A stretch of 64,000 bases of DNA from Halobacterium noricense (GTDB lineage: Archaea; Halobacteriota; Halobacteria; Halobacteriales; Halobacteriaceae), in contig NZ_CP089468.1 of assembly GCF_021233435.1 (NCBI RefSeq), forward strand, positions 1,240,001 to 1,304,000, given 5' to 3'. Position 1 is the stretch's first letter, and every line of letters begins with the position of its first letter. The notes under the pieces were generated by a model. It saw only the letters and a program-made list of their open reading frames with translations. It did not search any database and had not been told where the DNA came from. This document shows, one piece after another, positions 31,999-40,616 of the stretch. The position numbers and the translations under genes were made by a program.

Positions 31999-32961
31999 TC
32001 ACTCCTCTTCAGTGACGCCCGGCACCGCAAGCTGCTCGAGGACATCCTCGATGATCGCCTCACGATCGACGCCCTTGGCATCCGCTTCCGCGGTCAACAC
32101 GAGGCGATGCTGGAGGGCAGGGATCGCGGTGGTCTTGATATCGTCCGGTACCACGTAGTCGCGGCCGGCAAGCGTCGCGCGGGCCCGTGACGCCTCGAAG
32201 AGCTTCTGGATGCCGCGCGGACTCACACCAACGTCGACACGGTCGTCCTCACGCGTCCGGCGGCCGATCCGAACGAGATACTCACGCAGCCGCGTCTCGA
32301 CGTCAACGGTCTCCGGCACGTGTTGCAGGTCGGCGACCGTTTCGGCGCCATCCAAGACTGGCGTGACGCTGGGGACGTGTTCGAACCGATTCGCGCGCCG
32401 ATCAATTAGCTCGAGTTCGCCGTCCAGCCCGGGATACCCCATACTCGTTTTCACCATGAACCGGTCGCGCTGGGCTTCCGGCAGCCCGAACGTCCCCTCC
32501 TGCTCGACGGGATTCTGCGTCGCAATCACGAAAAACGGACTCGGCAACTCGTGAGTGGTGCCGTTCACACTCACTTGCCCTTCCCCCATCGCTTCGAGCA
32601 GCGCGGCCTGTGTTTTCGGGGGTGCGCGATTGATCTCGTCAGCGAGCACGACGTTCGCGAACACTGGCCCGGGCTGGAACTCGAACGTCCCATCAGCCTC
32701 ATTATAGATGTTCGACCCAGTGATGTCCGCCGGCAACAAATCCGGCGTAAACTGGATGCGGGAGAACTCCAAGCCGAGCGCTGTCGCGAAACTCTGCGCG
32801 GTCAGCGTCTTCCCGGTCCCTGGGACGTCCTCAAGGAGTGCGTGCCCGTCCGCGAGGAAGGCGGTCATCACGCTCTCGAGGAAGTCGTCGTCAGCAATTA
32901 CCGCAGCTTGTACTTCCTCAAGTACGTCCCCCACGCGGTCGCGCGCCGTCGACGAGTCCAT
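31999..32961 (-). CDS. MoxR-family AAA+ ATPase
   Basis: This 320-residue AAA+ protein has Walker A DVPGTGKT at about 45-52, Walker B VVLADEINRAPPKTQAALL at about 105-123 and sensor 1 FFVIATQNPVEQEGTFGLPE. Further MoxR signatures are PEAQRDRFMVKTSMGYPG and VGVSPRGIQKLFEASRARA. MoxR ATPases act as chaperones for insertion of cofactors or maturation of complexes with VWA proteins such as DUF58. It is the first gene of the minus-strand operon, with 120 bases between it and the transglutaminase. The start at 32961 (MDSSTARDRVGD) is preferred to the open frame from 33024. Confidence 0.93.
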   Translation of the reverse strand: MDSSTARDRVGDVLEEVQAAVIADDDFLESVMTAFLADGHALLEDVPGTGKTLTAQSFATALGLEFSRIQFTPDLLPADITGSNIYNEADGTFEFQPGPVFANVVLADEINRAPPKTQAALLEAMGEGQVSVNGTTHELPSPFFVIATQNPVEQEGTFGLPEAQRDRFMVKTSMGYPGLDGELELIDRRANRFEHVPSVTPVLDGAETVADLQHVPETVDVETRLREYLVRIGRRTREDDRVDVGVSPRGIQKLFEASRARATLAGRDYVVPDDIKTTAIPALQHRLVLTAEADAKGVDREAIIEDVLEQLAVPGVTEEE

Positions 32962-33172
32962 ACGATGACAGGACGAGGGCGGTCGCAAATAACTATCGCT
33001 CCCATCCAAGGCACGCCCGGTCAAGAGGTCAAATCGACGCCCTGTCGCGGGAGTGCTCTCAAACTAGCAGCGGTAACGAGCGCTCGGGGACAGCAATAGC
33101 CGTCGTTGCAGAGGTGAGACGCCCCTTGGGTTAGTCACGAGGTGCTGCGTTGTCGTCGCGAAACTAGCCTGC

Positions 33173-33583
33173 TCAGAAGAGGGTGACGCCGAGACTGAGC
33201 GTCCAGCCGTTGCTTGCGACGCTCGCGATGACAAGTGAGCCACCTGCCAGCGAGATGTTCTTCAGGAAGCTGTTGAGCTCATCCTGCCGTTGGTCGTCGG
33301 GAACCGCCCAGAAATCGTGCATCATGACTGCGGAGACGATGAGGAACGCCGCAAGTGCGATTGCGGCGACGACGGGAAAGACGCCCACGATGACGCCCAG
33401 CCCACCGAGAACGAGGAGTGCGCCGGAGGCGAGCACGGAGAACCGAGGCACGGGGAGGCCCTTATACTCGGCGTAGTCGGCCATCTGGTCGGTCTGCGTA
33501 AAGTGGCTAACGCCGGTGAACGCGAGGACGCCACCGAAGAGGAGGCGACCGATGACGATTATGGCGGTGTCAAGCACCGCCAT
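33173..33583 (-). CDS. DoxX-family membrane protein
   Basis: A 136-residue protein with four membrane segments and the DoxX signature GRLLFGGVLAFTGVSHFTQT near the N-terminus, then GLPVPRFSVLASGALLVLGG. A short polar loop (WAVPDDQRQDELNSFLKNIS) precedes the last segment. DoxX proteins are associated with quinone and sulfur metabolism or redox homeostasis, but their exact role is not settled. The start at 33583 (MAVLDTAIIVIG) is preferred; 33604 is possible. It stands alone. Confidence 0.85.
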   Translation of the reverse strand: MAVLDTAIIVIGRLLFGGVLAFTGVSHFTQTDQMADYAEYKGLPVPRFSVLASGALLVLGGLGVIVGVFPVVAAIALAAFLIVSAVMMHDFWAVPDDQRQDELNSFLKNISLAGGSLVIASVASNGWTLSLGVTLF

Positions 33584-34075
33584 CACGCAGCCACCCGCAG
33601 ACACGTTTGCTCGATAGTACTCCGCAGTAGCCGTGATTGGTCGTAGTTCAGCATATGTACAACGTAGCGTGGGGGCCGTATACGGCTGTTGACCGGACGG
33701 TAAAACGACGGCGTAAAGTTGCGTCGCCTCTCAGACTCGTCTCCGACGTCACGAGTACTGTATGCCGTTCCCTCCCGTGACGGACCGTGGTTGTCGAGAC
33801 TGAGTCCAGGTTCACTCACAGAGGTCCAATGCGGATGCCGGTCTCGGAGGGTTGGAGGACGCGCGTCAGCCACTTGCGACAACCTACCGACACGCCAACC
33901 GCCTCAGCGGTGGGTCGCGGATAGAGTCCCCGCCGCTGGTCGCTCTATCGGCGCTAATGGACTCGTGGCCGATTCGCTTGGCTATCGAGGGCTGGCGTCG
34001 CCGGACGTTCATTGCTTCGACATACAGGGAGACTGGTCCGCACCATGACGGGTGATGTTGGTGGCGTCCGGCTGG
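33584..34075. other. Gene-poor stretch with a tnpB right-end remnant
   Basis: No convincing gene is present. At 33886-33920 the sequence GACACGCCAACCGCCTCAGC followed by GGTGGGTCG resembles the right end of the tnpB elements (stem ACCGC/GCGGT, loop CTCA). It is a decayed element end in plus orientation. The rest is ordinary GC-rich DNA. Confidence 0.45.
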
Positions 34076-34840
34076 TTAGCTGCGTTGCCTGAGGCTCGCG
34101 AAATCGGTTTGGAGCCAGTCGACCCGGGTGTCGAGGCGGTCGCGGCGATGGCGGAGATCTTGCAGAAACCAGTCGGGGTCGTCACTCAGAGCGACGTACG
34201 AGAAGTTGGTGGGTTCGAACTCGAATTCTGATCGATACGCTTCACCGATCGTATAGTAGGCGTGTACGCGATCGACCGCGGTCTTGGCGTCGGCGAGGTA
34301 CTGCTTGGCGTCGGTGACACAATCCTCAGCATCGACGAACAGCGATTGTAGTGAGTCCTCGTTTTCGGTCATCGTATCTGGCTGGTCACGCTGGAGTCGT
34401 GTTTCGATATCATCGAACAGCCGCTTCGCCGTCGTTCGGCATCGCTCGATCGCCGTGAACGCCTCCGACGCGGTCCCATAAGCGTCGAACGCACGAAGGT
34501 AGAGACATTCGGTGTAGCGCTGGACGGCGGTTTTGAACGCGGTCCAGTTGAGCCCGAGGTCGCTGCCACGCCCATTCAACTCCGGAAACCACGACTCCGC
34601 CAGCCGAGTCGCAATGTGTTCACGGAGAGCTGTGCGATCCTCCTCGTCAGTTAGGGCCGCGCCAGGTATCCCCTTCCTGTCCTTGCGGATGTCTGCGACG
34701 AGGTCGTCGGTCTGCTCGGTGCAGGCGTCCAAAAGCGATGGTTCGATTTCGGCGATTTCACTGTGACACGCGTCAAGCGCATCATCGAGGGCGTCGTGTG
34801 GCCCGGTTAGCGTGAGTCCCGTATCAGGCACCGCCATCAT
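34076..34840 (-). CDS. Hypothetical helical protein
   Basis: A 254-residue soluble acidic protein that is almost entirely helical, with heptad-like segments (DALDDALDACHSEIAEIEPS, VTDAKQYLADAKTAVDRVHA and DLRHRRDRLDTRVDWLQTDF). It contains four Cys but no CxxC pair. A double ATG (34838-34840 and 34835-34837) marks the start, with an AT-rich stretch upstream (ATCAAAATAG near 34874). It is flanked by non-coding DNA and IS remnants. I do not recognise the family. The composition would suit a cytoskeletal, scaffold or toxin-binding protein, but this is only a guess. Confidence 0.55.
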   Translation of the reverse strand: MMAVPDTGLTLTGPHDALDDALDACHSEIAEIEPSLLDACTEQTDDLVADIRKDRKGIPGAALTDEEDRTALREHIATRLAESWFPELNGRGSDLGLNWTAFKTAVQRYTECLYLRAFDAYGTASEAFTAIERCRTTAKRLFDDIETRLQRDQPDTMTENEDSLQSLFVDAEDCVTDAKQYLADAKTAVDRVHAYYTIGEAYRSEFEFEPTNFSYVALSDDPDWFLQDLRHRRDRLDTRVDWLQTDFASLRQRS

Positions 34841-35411
34841 TTAGACACATCAACATGATGCAGACATATCATCAAAATAGTTGGGGATTATTGACATCGA
34901 TCGCTACCAGTGGAGCCAGCGTAATCCGGCCACGCGGTTGAGGCGGTAGTCGTGGGCTCACGGTTAGCGCCAGCTTAGGCGCTCGGCACAAGATATCGGG
35001 GAGCGGCTCGCAGCAGCCGATGCATTCACAGGCGGCACGAGGCGGATGCCACGGGACTTGACCCCGAGGCGGTTGACCGGCATAAAATAGTGGGCGGGAT
35101 TTCTGTCTGTGTAGGTTAGCGACACCCCCTTCCGAGTCCTGGACAGTGGTTGTGGTGCCGTCGGCCACATCCGGTTGTCCCCCCGGCCGGCGAGGAGCTG
35201 CGTTGGTTCATACGCCCCTCCCGTGGCCGACGGCATTCTCACCCCATTAGCGAGCGAACCCACAATCAAAGTGAATAAGTTTGATTGCGTGAAAGCCAGC
35301 GTTTGTCGTCGGCTCATGGCTGACATGTCGCACCAGCCCTACCCCCCGCACGAACTATCGCACCAGACCTCTCCCTTCCCCCAGCGGACCAGCCGACGAC
35401 AACTCCCATCC
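34841..35411. other. Intergenic region without a supported gene
   Basis: The open frames on both strands lack coherent composition (many Pro/Arg/Ser residues) and none has recognisable motifs. AT-rich patches lie near 34850-34890 (promoter of the minus-strand gene) and 35262-35290. I see no tnpB ends or repeats. It may hold decayed sequence. Confidence 0.4.
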
Positions 35412-35651
35412 TTACCGCAAAGTCCGTCTCAGTCGGTGAATTAGTGCACCGAGCCACGCGAAAATAGCGATAATCGTGTATATTGACCGCCCTCCGATTC
35501 CGAAGTCTCGTGGATGTGGAAACATATTGACGACATCGGCTGCAGCAGATGCTGATAACGACCCGTAGCTCAGGAGGGATATCACAGAGACCGTCCCTAC
35601 TGCCAGTAGGAACCATTCTATCGCGGCACCCACTCTCCCTTCGTCTGACAT
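35412..35651 (-). CDS. Small two-TM membrane protein
   Basis: A 79-residue protein with two hydrophobic segments (AAIEWFLLAVGTVSVISLLS and SIYTIIAIFAWLGALIHRLR) and a polar loop with VVNMFPHPRDFGIGG. It ends in a short basic tail. It is 39 bases downstream of the lipoprotein stop on the same strand, so the two may be co-transcribed. No family recognised. Confidence 0.5.
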   Translation of the reverse strand: MSDEGRVGAAIEWFLLAVGTVSVISLLSYGSLSASAAADVVNMFPHPRDFGIGGRSIYTIIAIFAWLGALIHRLRRTLR

Positions 35652-35690
35652 ATTTAGGCGGTAGAAGTCATAGCAACTTCAAGGAATGTG

Positions 35691-36683
35691 CTATTCGTCG
35701 TTGGCTTTGGAAGAACTCTTCTCACGAACAGCCGCTGCAGCATCAGCCTTCGAGGACGCCGTCCTCGCCAACGCTGACACCTCGTTGGAAACCGAAGACG
35801 ACACCCCCGCCGAATGCAGCGATAACTCATCACCCGCCTCACTCAAGATTCGCTCCGCCCGATCCGCCTTTGGAACTGCATCTGAGTACGACTCCAACTG
35901 GTAGTACTCGCGAGCCGCAACCAGCGCTCTCATACCACGAATCACCTTTCCAACCAGTCCCTCGGTGTCGTTGAGTGCCTGGCGTTCGTCCGCCAACTGC
36001 GTGATTTTTCTCGCATACTCGGACTCCGACAATCCCCCTAAGGCAGTTGCGTCACTCGACTCACGTTCCCGTTGGAGCGCGCTCACCGGGTTCAGTGCAC
36101 TTGTCACTGCGGATCGCATCGACAGCGATGTCGATTGCGCCTTGCGGGGGTTCTCATTCTGGAGGTTCGTCCGCGCCGTTTTGAGCGTAGTGTACGCCGT
36201 AATCAAGTGCGTCTGCGCGGTCGTCGAATGCGAGAGGAACGAATGAACGCCGGTGAGCTTACGGATGGTTTGCGCTTGCTCGTCGGTGGCATCAGCTTCT
36301 TGGGCGGTCGTAAGTGCGTCCTGCGCGGTCGCGAGGGCAGTGTTAACTGGTTGCTGTTTGAACGAGGTGGAGGTAGCCGCCACGGTTGTGATATCGGGGT
36401 CTTCGCTGCCCGTGTACTCGTGGAGGGCGTTCCCGAGGGCGTTTCGAGCGCGTTTGATTGCGGTCGCGGCATCCGGTTGTGCTTGCGAGGTGGTCTCTGT
36501 CGCGGCCTCAGTTTCCGTGGCGGTTTCGGTTTGTGGACTCGTAGTTATCTCCGCCGTGGTGGTGTCGGTCGTGGGCGGTGTAGCGGCGGTGTTTGTGGGT
36601 TGGCTGGTAGTGTTGCTGTTCATGCAGCCGGCGAGCCCAGCCAAGGTAGCGACGGCTGTAGCGAGATACGAGCGGCGATCCAT
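35691..36683 (-). CDS. Lipoprotein with long helical domain
   Basis: A 330-residue lipoprotein. The signal peptide MDRRSYLATAVATLAGLAGC has a twin Arg and a lipobox (AGLAGC), so it is probably exported by Tat and lipid-anchored. A Thr-rich linker of about 50 residues (TTTAEITTSPQTETATETEA) follows, then a helical domain with AAQ/TAQ-type repeats (TALATAQDALTTAQEADATD). The ATG at 36683 was chosen because it starts the signal peptide. An outward spacer or binding protein on the cell surface is likely. Ligand unknown. Confidence 0.72.
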   Translation of the reverse strand: MDRRSYLATAVATLAGLAGCMNSNTTSQPTNTAATPPTTDTTTAEITTSPQTETATETEAATETTSQAQPDAATAIKRARNALGNALHEYTGSEDPDITTVAATSTSFKQQPVNTALATAQDALTTAQEADATDEQAQTIRKLTGVHSFLSHSTTAQTHLITAYTTLKTARTNLQNENPRKAQSTSLSMRSAVTSALNPVSALQRERESSDATALGGLSESEYARKITQLADERQALNDTEGLVGKVIRGMRALVAAREYYQLESYSDAVPKADRAERILSEAGDELSLHSAGVSSSVSNEVSALARTASSKADAAAAVREKSSSKANDE

Positions 36684-36936
36684 ACCATAGGACACGTTAT
36701 TCTGCGAACATAACCGTTCGGGAGCCCAGCTACGCTCATTCGCAAAAGGGAGTTCACTTCCAGTCTTGACCGAAGCTACTCCCCCATCTCGGTGTGGTTT
36801 CTCACCGGCTGATTTGCCGTGGGACAGCCACAGTAAGGCCCCGCGGGAACGACAGCCCAGACTGGCCCGTGAACGTGCCCACTGCTTCGAGAGGCACGCA
36901 GAAAGCTTATGACGCTCACGCTCGGACTCCGGCCTT

Positions 36937-37317
36937 GTGCAGGAACGGATACCTGCAGTGAACGGTGGCACGATCGGGCTCGTACTCGGAGCTGTCCTCT
37001 ACGCGGGCGTCTGGCTGGCAGTGTTCGGTTCGGGTTCGCCGATTACGTTCTATCTCTGGATTGCGTTCGGTGGACTTGCGCTGGGTGGTCTAGCGGGCTT
37101 CGCCCTGGGACGAGAGCGGTTAGTCACCCCGGTTTCGCTCGCCCTCCTCGTCCTGTTGGTTGGAGTGATGCCGACTGGTGGCGTCGACGGAGGTACGTCC
37201 AGCCCTGGCGCGTACTCCATGGTGTTCATCTTCGGGTGGCCGCTACTCTTCGTGCTGGCCGGCCTGCTGGCTTTCATTGAACGCTCCGACAGCATCTGGC
37301 CACAGTCTCCACTGTAG
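36937..37317 (+). CDS. Small four-TM membrane protein
   Basis: A 126-residue protein starting at GTG 36937 with four hydrophobic segments (GGTIGLVLGAVLYAGVWLAV, YLWIAFGGLALGGLAGFALG, VSLALLVLLVGVMPTGGV, MVFIFGWPLLFVLAGLLAFI). Loops are short and the tail is ERSDSIWPQSPL. There is no transporter signature. The context is a string of lipoproteins and membrane proteins. Function unknown. Confidence 0.55.
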   Translation: MQERIPAVNGGTIGLVLGAVLYAGVWLAVFGSGSPITFYLWIAFGGLALGGLAGFALGRERLVTPVSLALLVLLVGVMPTGGVDGGTSSPGAYSMVFIFGWPLLFVLAGLLAFIERSDSIWPQSPL

Positions 37318-37464
37318 TAGCGGGCAGGCGTTCGTCTGTACTTTCCCGAATCGATGACCCACGTGCGGCAGGTGCTCACCAGCTGCCTTACCATGGTACA
37401 GCCGCTCAGTAGCGCTGTGAGCCGCCCAGAAGACACTTATCCAACATGTTATGAACGGCTAGGC

Positions 37465-38031
37465 ATGCCCCCTGATGGATCTCGCCGTGCCATCCTTGCG
37501 AGTCTCGGAAGCGTCCTACTTACCGGCTGTAGCGGCAGCTCACCGACTGAGACAACCACACAGGACGTCCCAAACTCAACTACGTCTGCTACGTTCTCGT
37601 CGTCGTGTGCAGGATCTGGCGAGGTGGCTCTAACCGCTGAATCCGAGGTGTTCACCGTTGATGAGAAATACGACGGGTTCGAGTTTACGCTCCACAATCA
37701 GACGACTGCTTCGCTGACGATCACGCGGACGAAGGCGTGGGAAATCCAGAGACGCACAGCCGATGGCTGGGCGCAAGTCGCGACTAAGGGCGGTGTCGCG
37801 GACGGTGAAACGCGGACGCTAGACTGTAGCGAGAAACACACATGGCATCTCGCACTCTTCGAACATCCAACGCCACCTGGCCGTAAGACGACGTACCTCT
37901 TCGTGAATCTCGCCGAGGGACACTACAAATTCTCGGTAACGGGCACTCTCGAAACTGGCGTAGAGATCACTCGCTCAACCCAGTTTGAACTGCGGAGACA
38001 ACTACCACCCCAGACCGAAACTGAAAAATAG
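37465..38031 (+). CDS. Lipoprotein with Ig-like domain
   Basis: A 188-residue lipoprotein. MPPDGSRRAILASLGSVLLT continues to GCSGSS, a twin-Arg signal with lipobox. A Thr-rich linker is followed by a beta sandwich with VDEKYDGFEFTLHNQTTASL and GRKTTYLFVNLAEGHYKFSV. This pattern occurs in immunoglobulin-like bacterial and archaeal lipoproteins. The ATG at 37465 is chosen because it begins the signal. The stop (38029-38031) is 5 bases before the stop of the interrupted minus-strand HTH gene, so the two genes converge. Confidence 0.68.
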   Translation: MPPDGSRRAILASLGSVLLTGCSGSSPTETTTQDVPNSTTSATFSSSCAGSGEVALTAESEVFTVDEKYDGFEFTLHNQTTASLTITRTKAWEIQRRTADGWAQVATKGGVADGETRTLDCSEKHTWHLALFEHPTPPGRKTTYLFVNLAEGHYKFSVTGTLETGVEITRSTQFELRRQLPPQTETEK

Positions 38032-38202
38032 GATCTCAGCGTGGAGATATCGTCTGGTTAACGGCCAAGTCTTCGGGTGAGCGGCAATAGAGCGTGCCGC
38101 CCTGTTCACCGGAGATCGTCTCGACGAATCCTTCGTCAGCGAGTGTGTTCAGGTGTTTGCGCGCGGTCTTTGGAACGGTCCATACACCGTCAGCCACCGC
38201 AT

Positions 38203-39604
38203 CATCCGTCTTTAGCTAAGCCAGAAACCGCGTGACAGCAGCGACTTATCGAGGCTACTTTTCGGGAGGAATGAGGAGGCGTAGCTGTGTCCAACAGAGC
38301 CTCCTCATCGAGAATTATGCGTCGGCTCACTACTCTCTTTCCCTCCGAGTTCCTCGAAGAGCACGCCGAGGAACTCGGCGTGGTCGAGCGAGAGGGCAAG
38401 CTTCAGATTCCCGTCCTCGTGTGGGCGCTCGTGTTCGGCTTCGCCGCAGGCGAGAGCCGAACACTCGCCGGGTTCAGACGCTGCTACAACTCCACAGCTG
38501 ATGAAACGATCTCTCCCGGTGGATTCCATCAGCGGCTGACGCCGACGTTGGCAGAGTATCTCCGCGACCTCGTCGAGCGTGGTCTCGACGAGGTCGCTGT
38601 TCCCAACGCTGTTGACGCTGATATCGACCGATTCAGAGACGTGATGATCGCTGATGGAACGGTGTTGCGGTTGCACGAATTCCTCTCTGATGAGTTCCAA
38701 GCCCGTCACGAGGAGCAGGCTGGAGCGAAGCTCCACCTGCTCCACAACGCCACCGAGCAGACGATTGAACGACTCGACGTGACCGACGAAAAAGCGCACG
38801 ACAGCACGCTGTTCAAAACGGGCTCGTGGCTCCAAGGACGGCTCGTTCTGTTCGATCTAGCGTACTTCAAGTACCGCCGGTTCGCGTTAATCGACGAGAA
38901 CGACGGCTACTTCGTGAGTCGGCTGAAGCAGAACGCGAATCCGGTGATAACGGAGGAATTACGGGAATGGCGCGGGCGCGCCATTCCCTTAGAGGGCAAG
39001 CAGATCCACGATGTGGTCGATGATCTCTCTCGGAAGTACATCGACGTTGAGGTCGAAGCGGAGTTCAAGCGAGGCCAGTACGAAGGAACGCGGTCGCTGG
39101 ACACGAAGCGGTTCCGCGTCGTCGGCGTCCGTGACGAGGACGCCGACGACTACCATCTGTATATCACGAATCTATCGCGAGAGGAGTTCTTCCCGGAGGA
39201 TTTAGCAACGCTGTATCGGTGTCGGTGGGAGGTAGAAACGCTGTTTCGTGAACTGAAGACGCAGTACGAGTTGGACGAGTTCGACACAAGCGACCCGGAT
39301 ATCGTGAGAATTCTGCTGTATGCGGCGTTGCTGTCGCTGCTGGTGAGTCGTGAGCTGTTGGATCTGGTGACCGAGCAGGCTGATGACGAGATCGTGTTTC
39401 CGCCAGAACGCTGGGCGGCGACCTTCCGGTCGCACGCCCAGCTCATCCTCCACGAACTCGGTGAGTATCTCGGTTACTCACCACCGCCGTTGCTGGAGCG
39501 GCTGATCGAGGATGCTCAGAAGATTCACCAGCAACGACCGGTCTTACAGGAGACGCTCGCTACCGCTACACAACCGAGGTGTGAGTCTTAGCTAAAGACG
39601 AATG
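38203..39604 (+). mobile_element. ISH8-type IS4-family insertion sequence (1402 bp)
   Basis: Ends are CATCCGTCTTTAGCTAAG (38203-38220) and, inverted, CTTAGCTAAAGACGAATG (39587-39604): 18-bp terminal repeats with one mismatch. Both sides carry the direct repeat GCCACCGCAT (38193-38202 and 39605-39614), a 10-bp target duplication. Length 1402 bp and 10-bp duplication fit the ISH8 group. The single transposase gene is intact, so the copy may still be active. Confidence 0.9.
38317..39591 (+). CDS. IS4-family transposase (ISH8 group)
   Basis: A 424-residue DDE transposase from ATG 38317; an upstream GTG at 38287 would add 10 residues. Catalytic residues: Asp in DVMIADGTVLRLHE, Asp in GRLVLFDLAYFKYRR and Glu in LYRCRWEVETLFRELKTQY, where Y-R-E-K spacing is that of the IS4 family. 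HTH-like residues at the N-terminus (FPSEFLEEHAEELGVVEREG) probably bind the terminal repeats. The gene fills the element from 114 bases after the left end to just before the right repeat. Confidence 0.9.
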   Translation: MRRLTTLFPSEFLEEHAEELGVVEREGKLQIPVLVWALVFGFAAGESRTLAGFRRCYNSTADETISPGGFHQRLTPTLAEYLRDLVERGLDEVAVPNAVDADIDRFRDVMIADGTVLRLHEFLSDEFQARHEEQAGAKLHLLHNATEQTIERLDVTDEKAHDSTLFKTGSWLQGRLVLFDLAYFKYRRFALIDENDGYFVSRLKQNANPVITEELREWRGRAIPLEGKQIHDVVDDLSRKYIDVEVEAEFKRGQYEGTRSLDTKRFRVVGVRDEDADDYHLYITNLSREEFFPEDLATLYRCRWEVETLFRELKTQYELDEFDTSDPDIVRILLYAALLSLLVSRELLDLVTEQADDEIVFPPERWAATFRSHAQLILHELGEYLGYSPPPLLERLIEDAQKIHQQRPVLQETLATATQPRCES

Positions 39605-39968
39605 GCCACCGCATTAGCTGACACCGGGCTGTACGTATGCGCAACAACATGTCGAATGCGCTCGTAGGGCGTCGTTTCGGCCTCCCACTCCTCGCCAGCC
39701 GCCTCGTTGACGTCTGCAAACTCGGCTGGCGGGTTTCGGTCGTTCGTATGGAAACGCACGGTGTAGAGGAACATGGTCCTTCGGGACATCGTTTATTCTT
39801 CCCCCTCCTGGCAAATTCGTCGCTTACGTCTTGTAGGTCAAGCCCACCCTCCGTATGGAAGTTGAGCACATTTGAGGTTGCCATGCTGCGCGTTGTCCGA
39901 CGCGCATCTGCTACTTAACCCAAGGAATCAGGCAAAAGACGGGAATATCGAAGGAAGCGCCTCAGAGA

Positions 39969-40430
39969 TTAGCTACCGTCGTCAATAGTAACTTCCTCTT
40001 GAGCGACAACTGTTTTCGAACCACCACTACCAATCGCGGTGACTGTTACCTGAACAGTCTCACTTCCGGTACCATCGACTGTAATTGTATTGTCAACTAC
40101 CTCGGTGTCCCCGCCGGTTACATTACCTAATTCAATTGTGGCTGATTGGCCAACATCATCAAGAACTACTGCATCACTTCCAGCAGCAGTGACGTTGAGT
40201 TCCTCGGCATTCCCCTCGCTAATCCACGTTGCACTCGCAGTTCCGTCGTCATTCTCGCTGATGTCAGCGCCGGCTTGGACGTTCTCGCTCACGGAGTCGC
40301 CGAAGCCGAGCACGAAGCTGGCGATAACGGCGGCCAAAATAACAGTGATGGCGACCATCAAGATGACGCCGATGACTGGTGATACGCCACGTTCGTCGCG
40401 GTCCGGGATCTCTAGTGTTATCTTCTTCAT
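39969..40430 (-). CDS. Archaeal type IV pilin
   Basis: A 153-residue pilin. The class III signal peptide is KITLEIPDRDERG followed by VSPVIGVILMVAITVILAAV, where processing occurs before the conserved SPVIG segment. The hydrophobic stretch forms the pilus core. The rest is a beta-rich, acidic, Thr-rich exterior domain (ATIELGNVTGGDTEVVDNTI). Haloarchaeal pilins act in surface adhesion. Start at 40430 (MKKITLEIP) is preferred to the open frame from 40571. No pilus assembly gene lies nearby, so assembly would use proteins encoded elsewhere. Confidence 0.88.
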   Translation of the reverse strand: MKKITLEIPDRDERGVSPVIGVILMVAITVILAAVIASFVLGFGDSVSENVQAGADISENDDGTASATWISEGNAEELNVTAAGSDAVVLDDVGQSATIELGNVTGGDTEVVDNTITVDGTGSETVQVTVTAIGSGGSKTVVAQEEVTIDDGS

Positions 40431-40616
40431 ATGTTTGGTGTGCACGCATCCCAAAGGAATACGGTGGTTCTCCACAAACCGCTTCGTGGAGCTCGCCCCT
40501 CCGTTTTCCCCGGTTCTGAATTCGTGCGTAACCAAGTATATCCCTCCCGCGTACTTAAACTCCACCGCCAAGTACTCCTCTCCTAACTAGTCCCCCAACT
40601 ACCAACACGTTTCACC

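Larger units (their letters stand above)
38036..39774 (-). pseudogene. HTH regulator split by an ISH8-type element
   Basis: The N-terminal part (39774 down to 39605) reads MFLYTVRFHTNDRNPPAEFA to AHTYSPVSANAVA. The C-terminal part (38192 down to 38036) reads DGVWTVPKTARKHLNTLADE and GFVETISGEQGGTLYC. Removing the element and one copy of the 10-bp target repeat joins them in frame as SANAVADGVWTVPKTARKHL. This restores a 108-residue winged-helix protein of a kind seen in haloarchaea. The gene is thus freshly inactivated. The present N-terminal fragment ends four codons into the element. Confidence 0.8.

Noticed and set aside
36072-36713. Plus-strand open frame opposite the lipoprotein at 35691-36683
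   Set aside because: Composition (Gly/Arg/Cys-rich) and lack of motifs mark it as a shadow of the Tat lipoprotein gene.
39780-39884. Small minus-strand frame MATSNVLNFHTEGGLDLQDV before the split HTH gene
   Set aside because: The start region looks natural, but the frame runs on into the overlap with the HTH gene and becomes low in quality. It may be a short gene with an indel; evidence is too weak.
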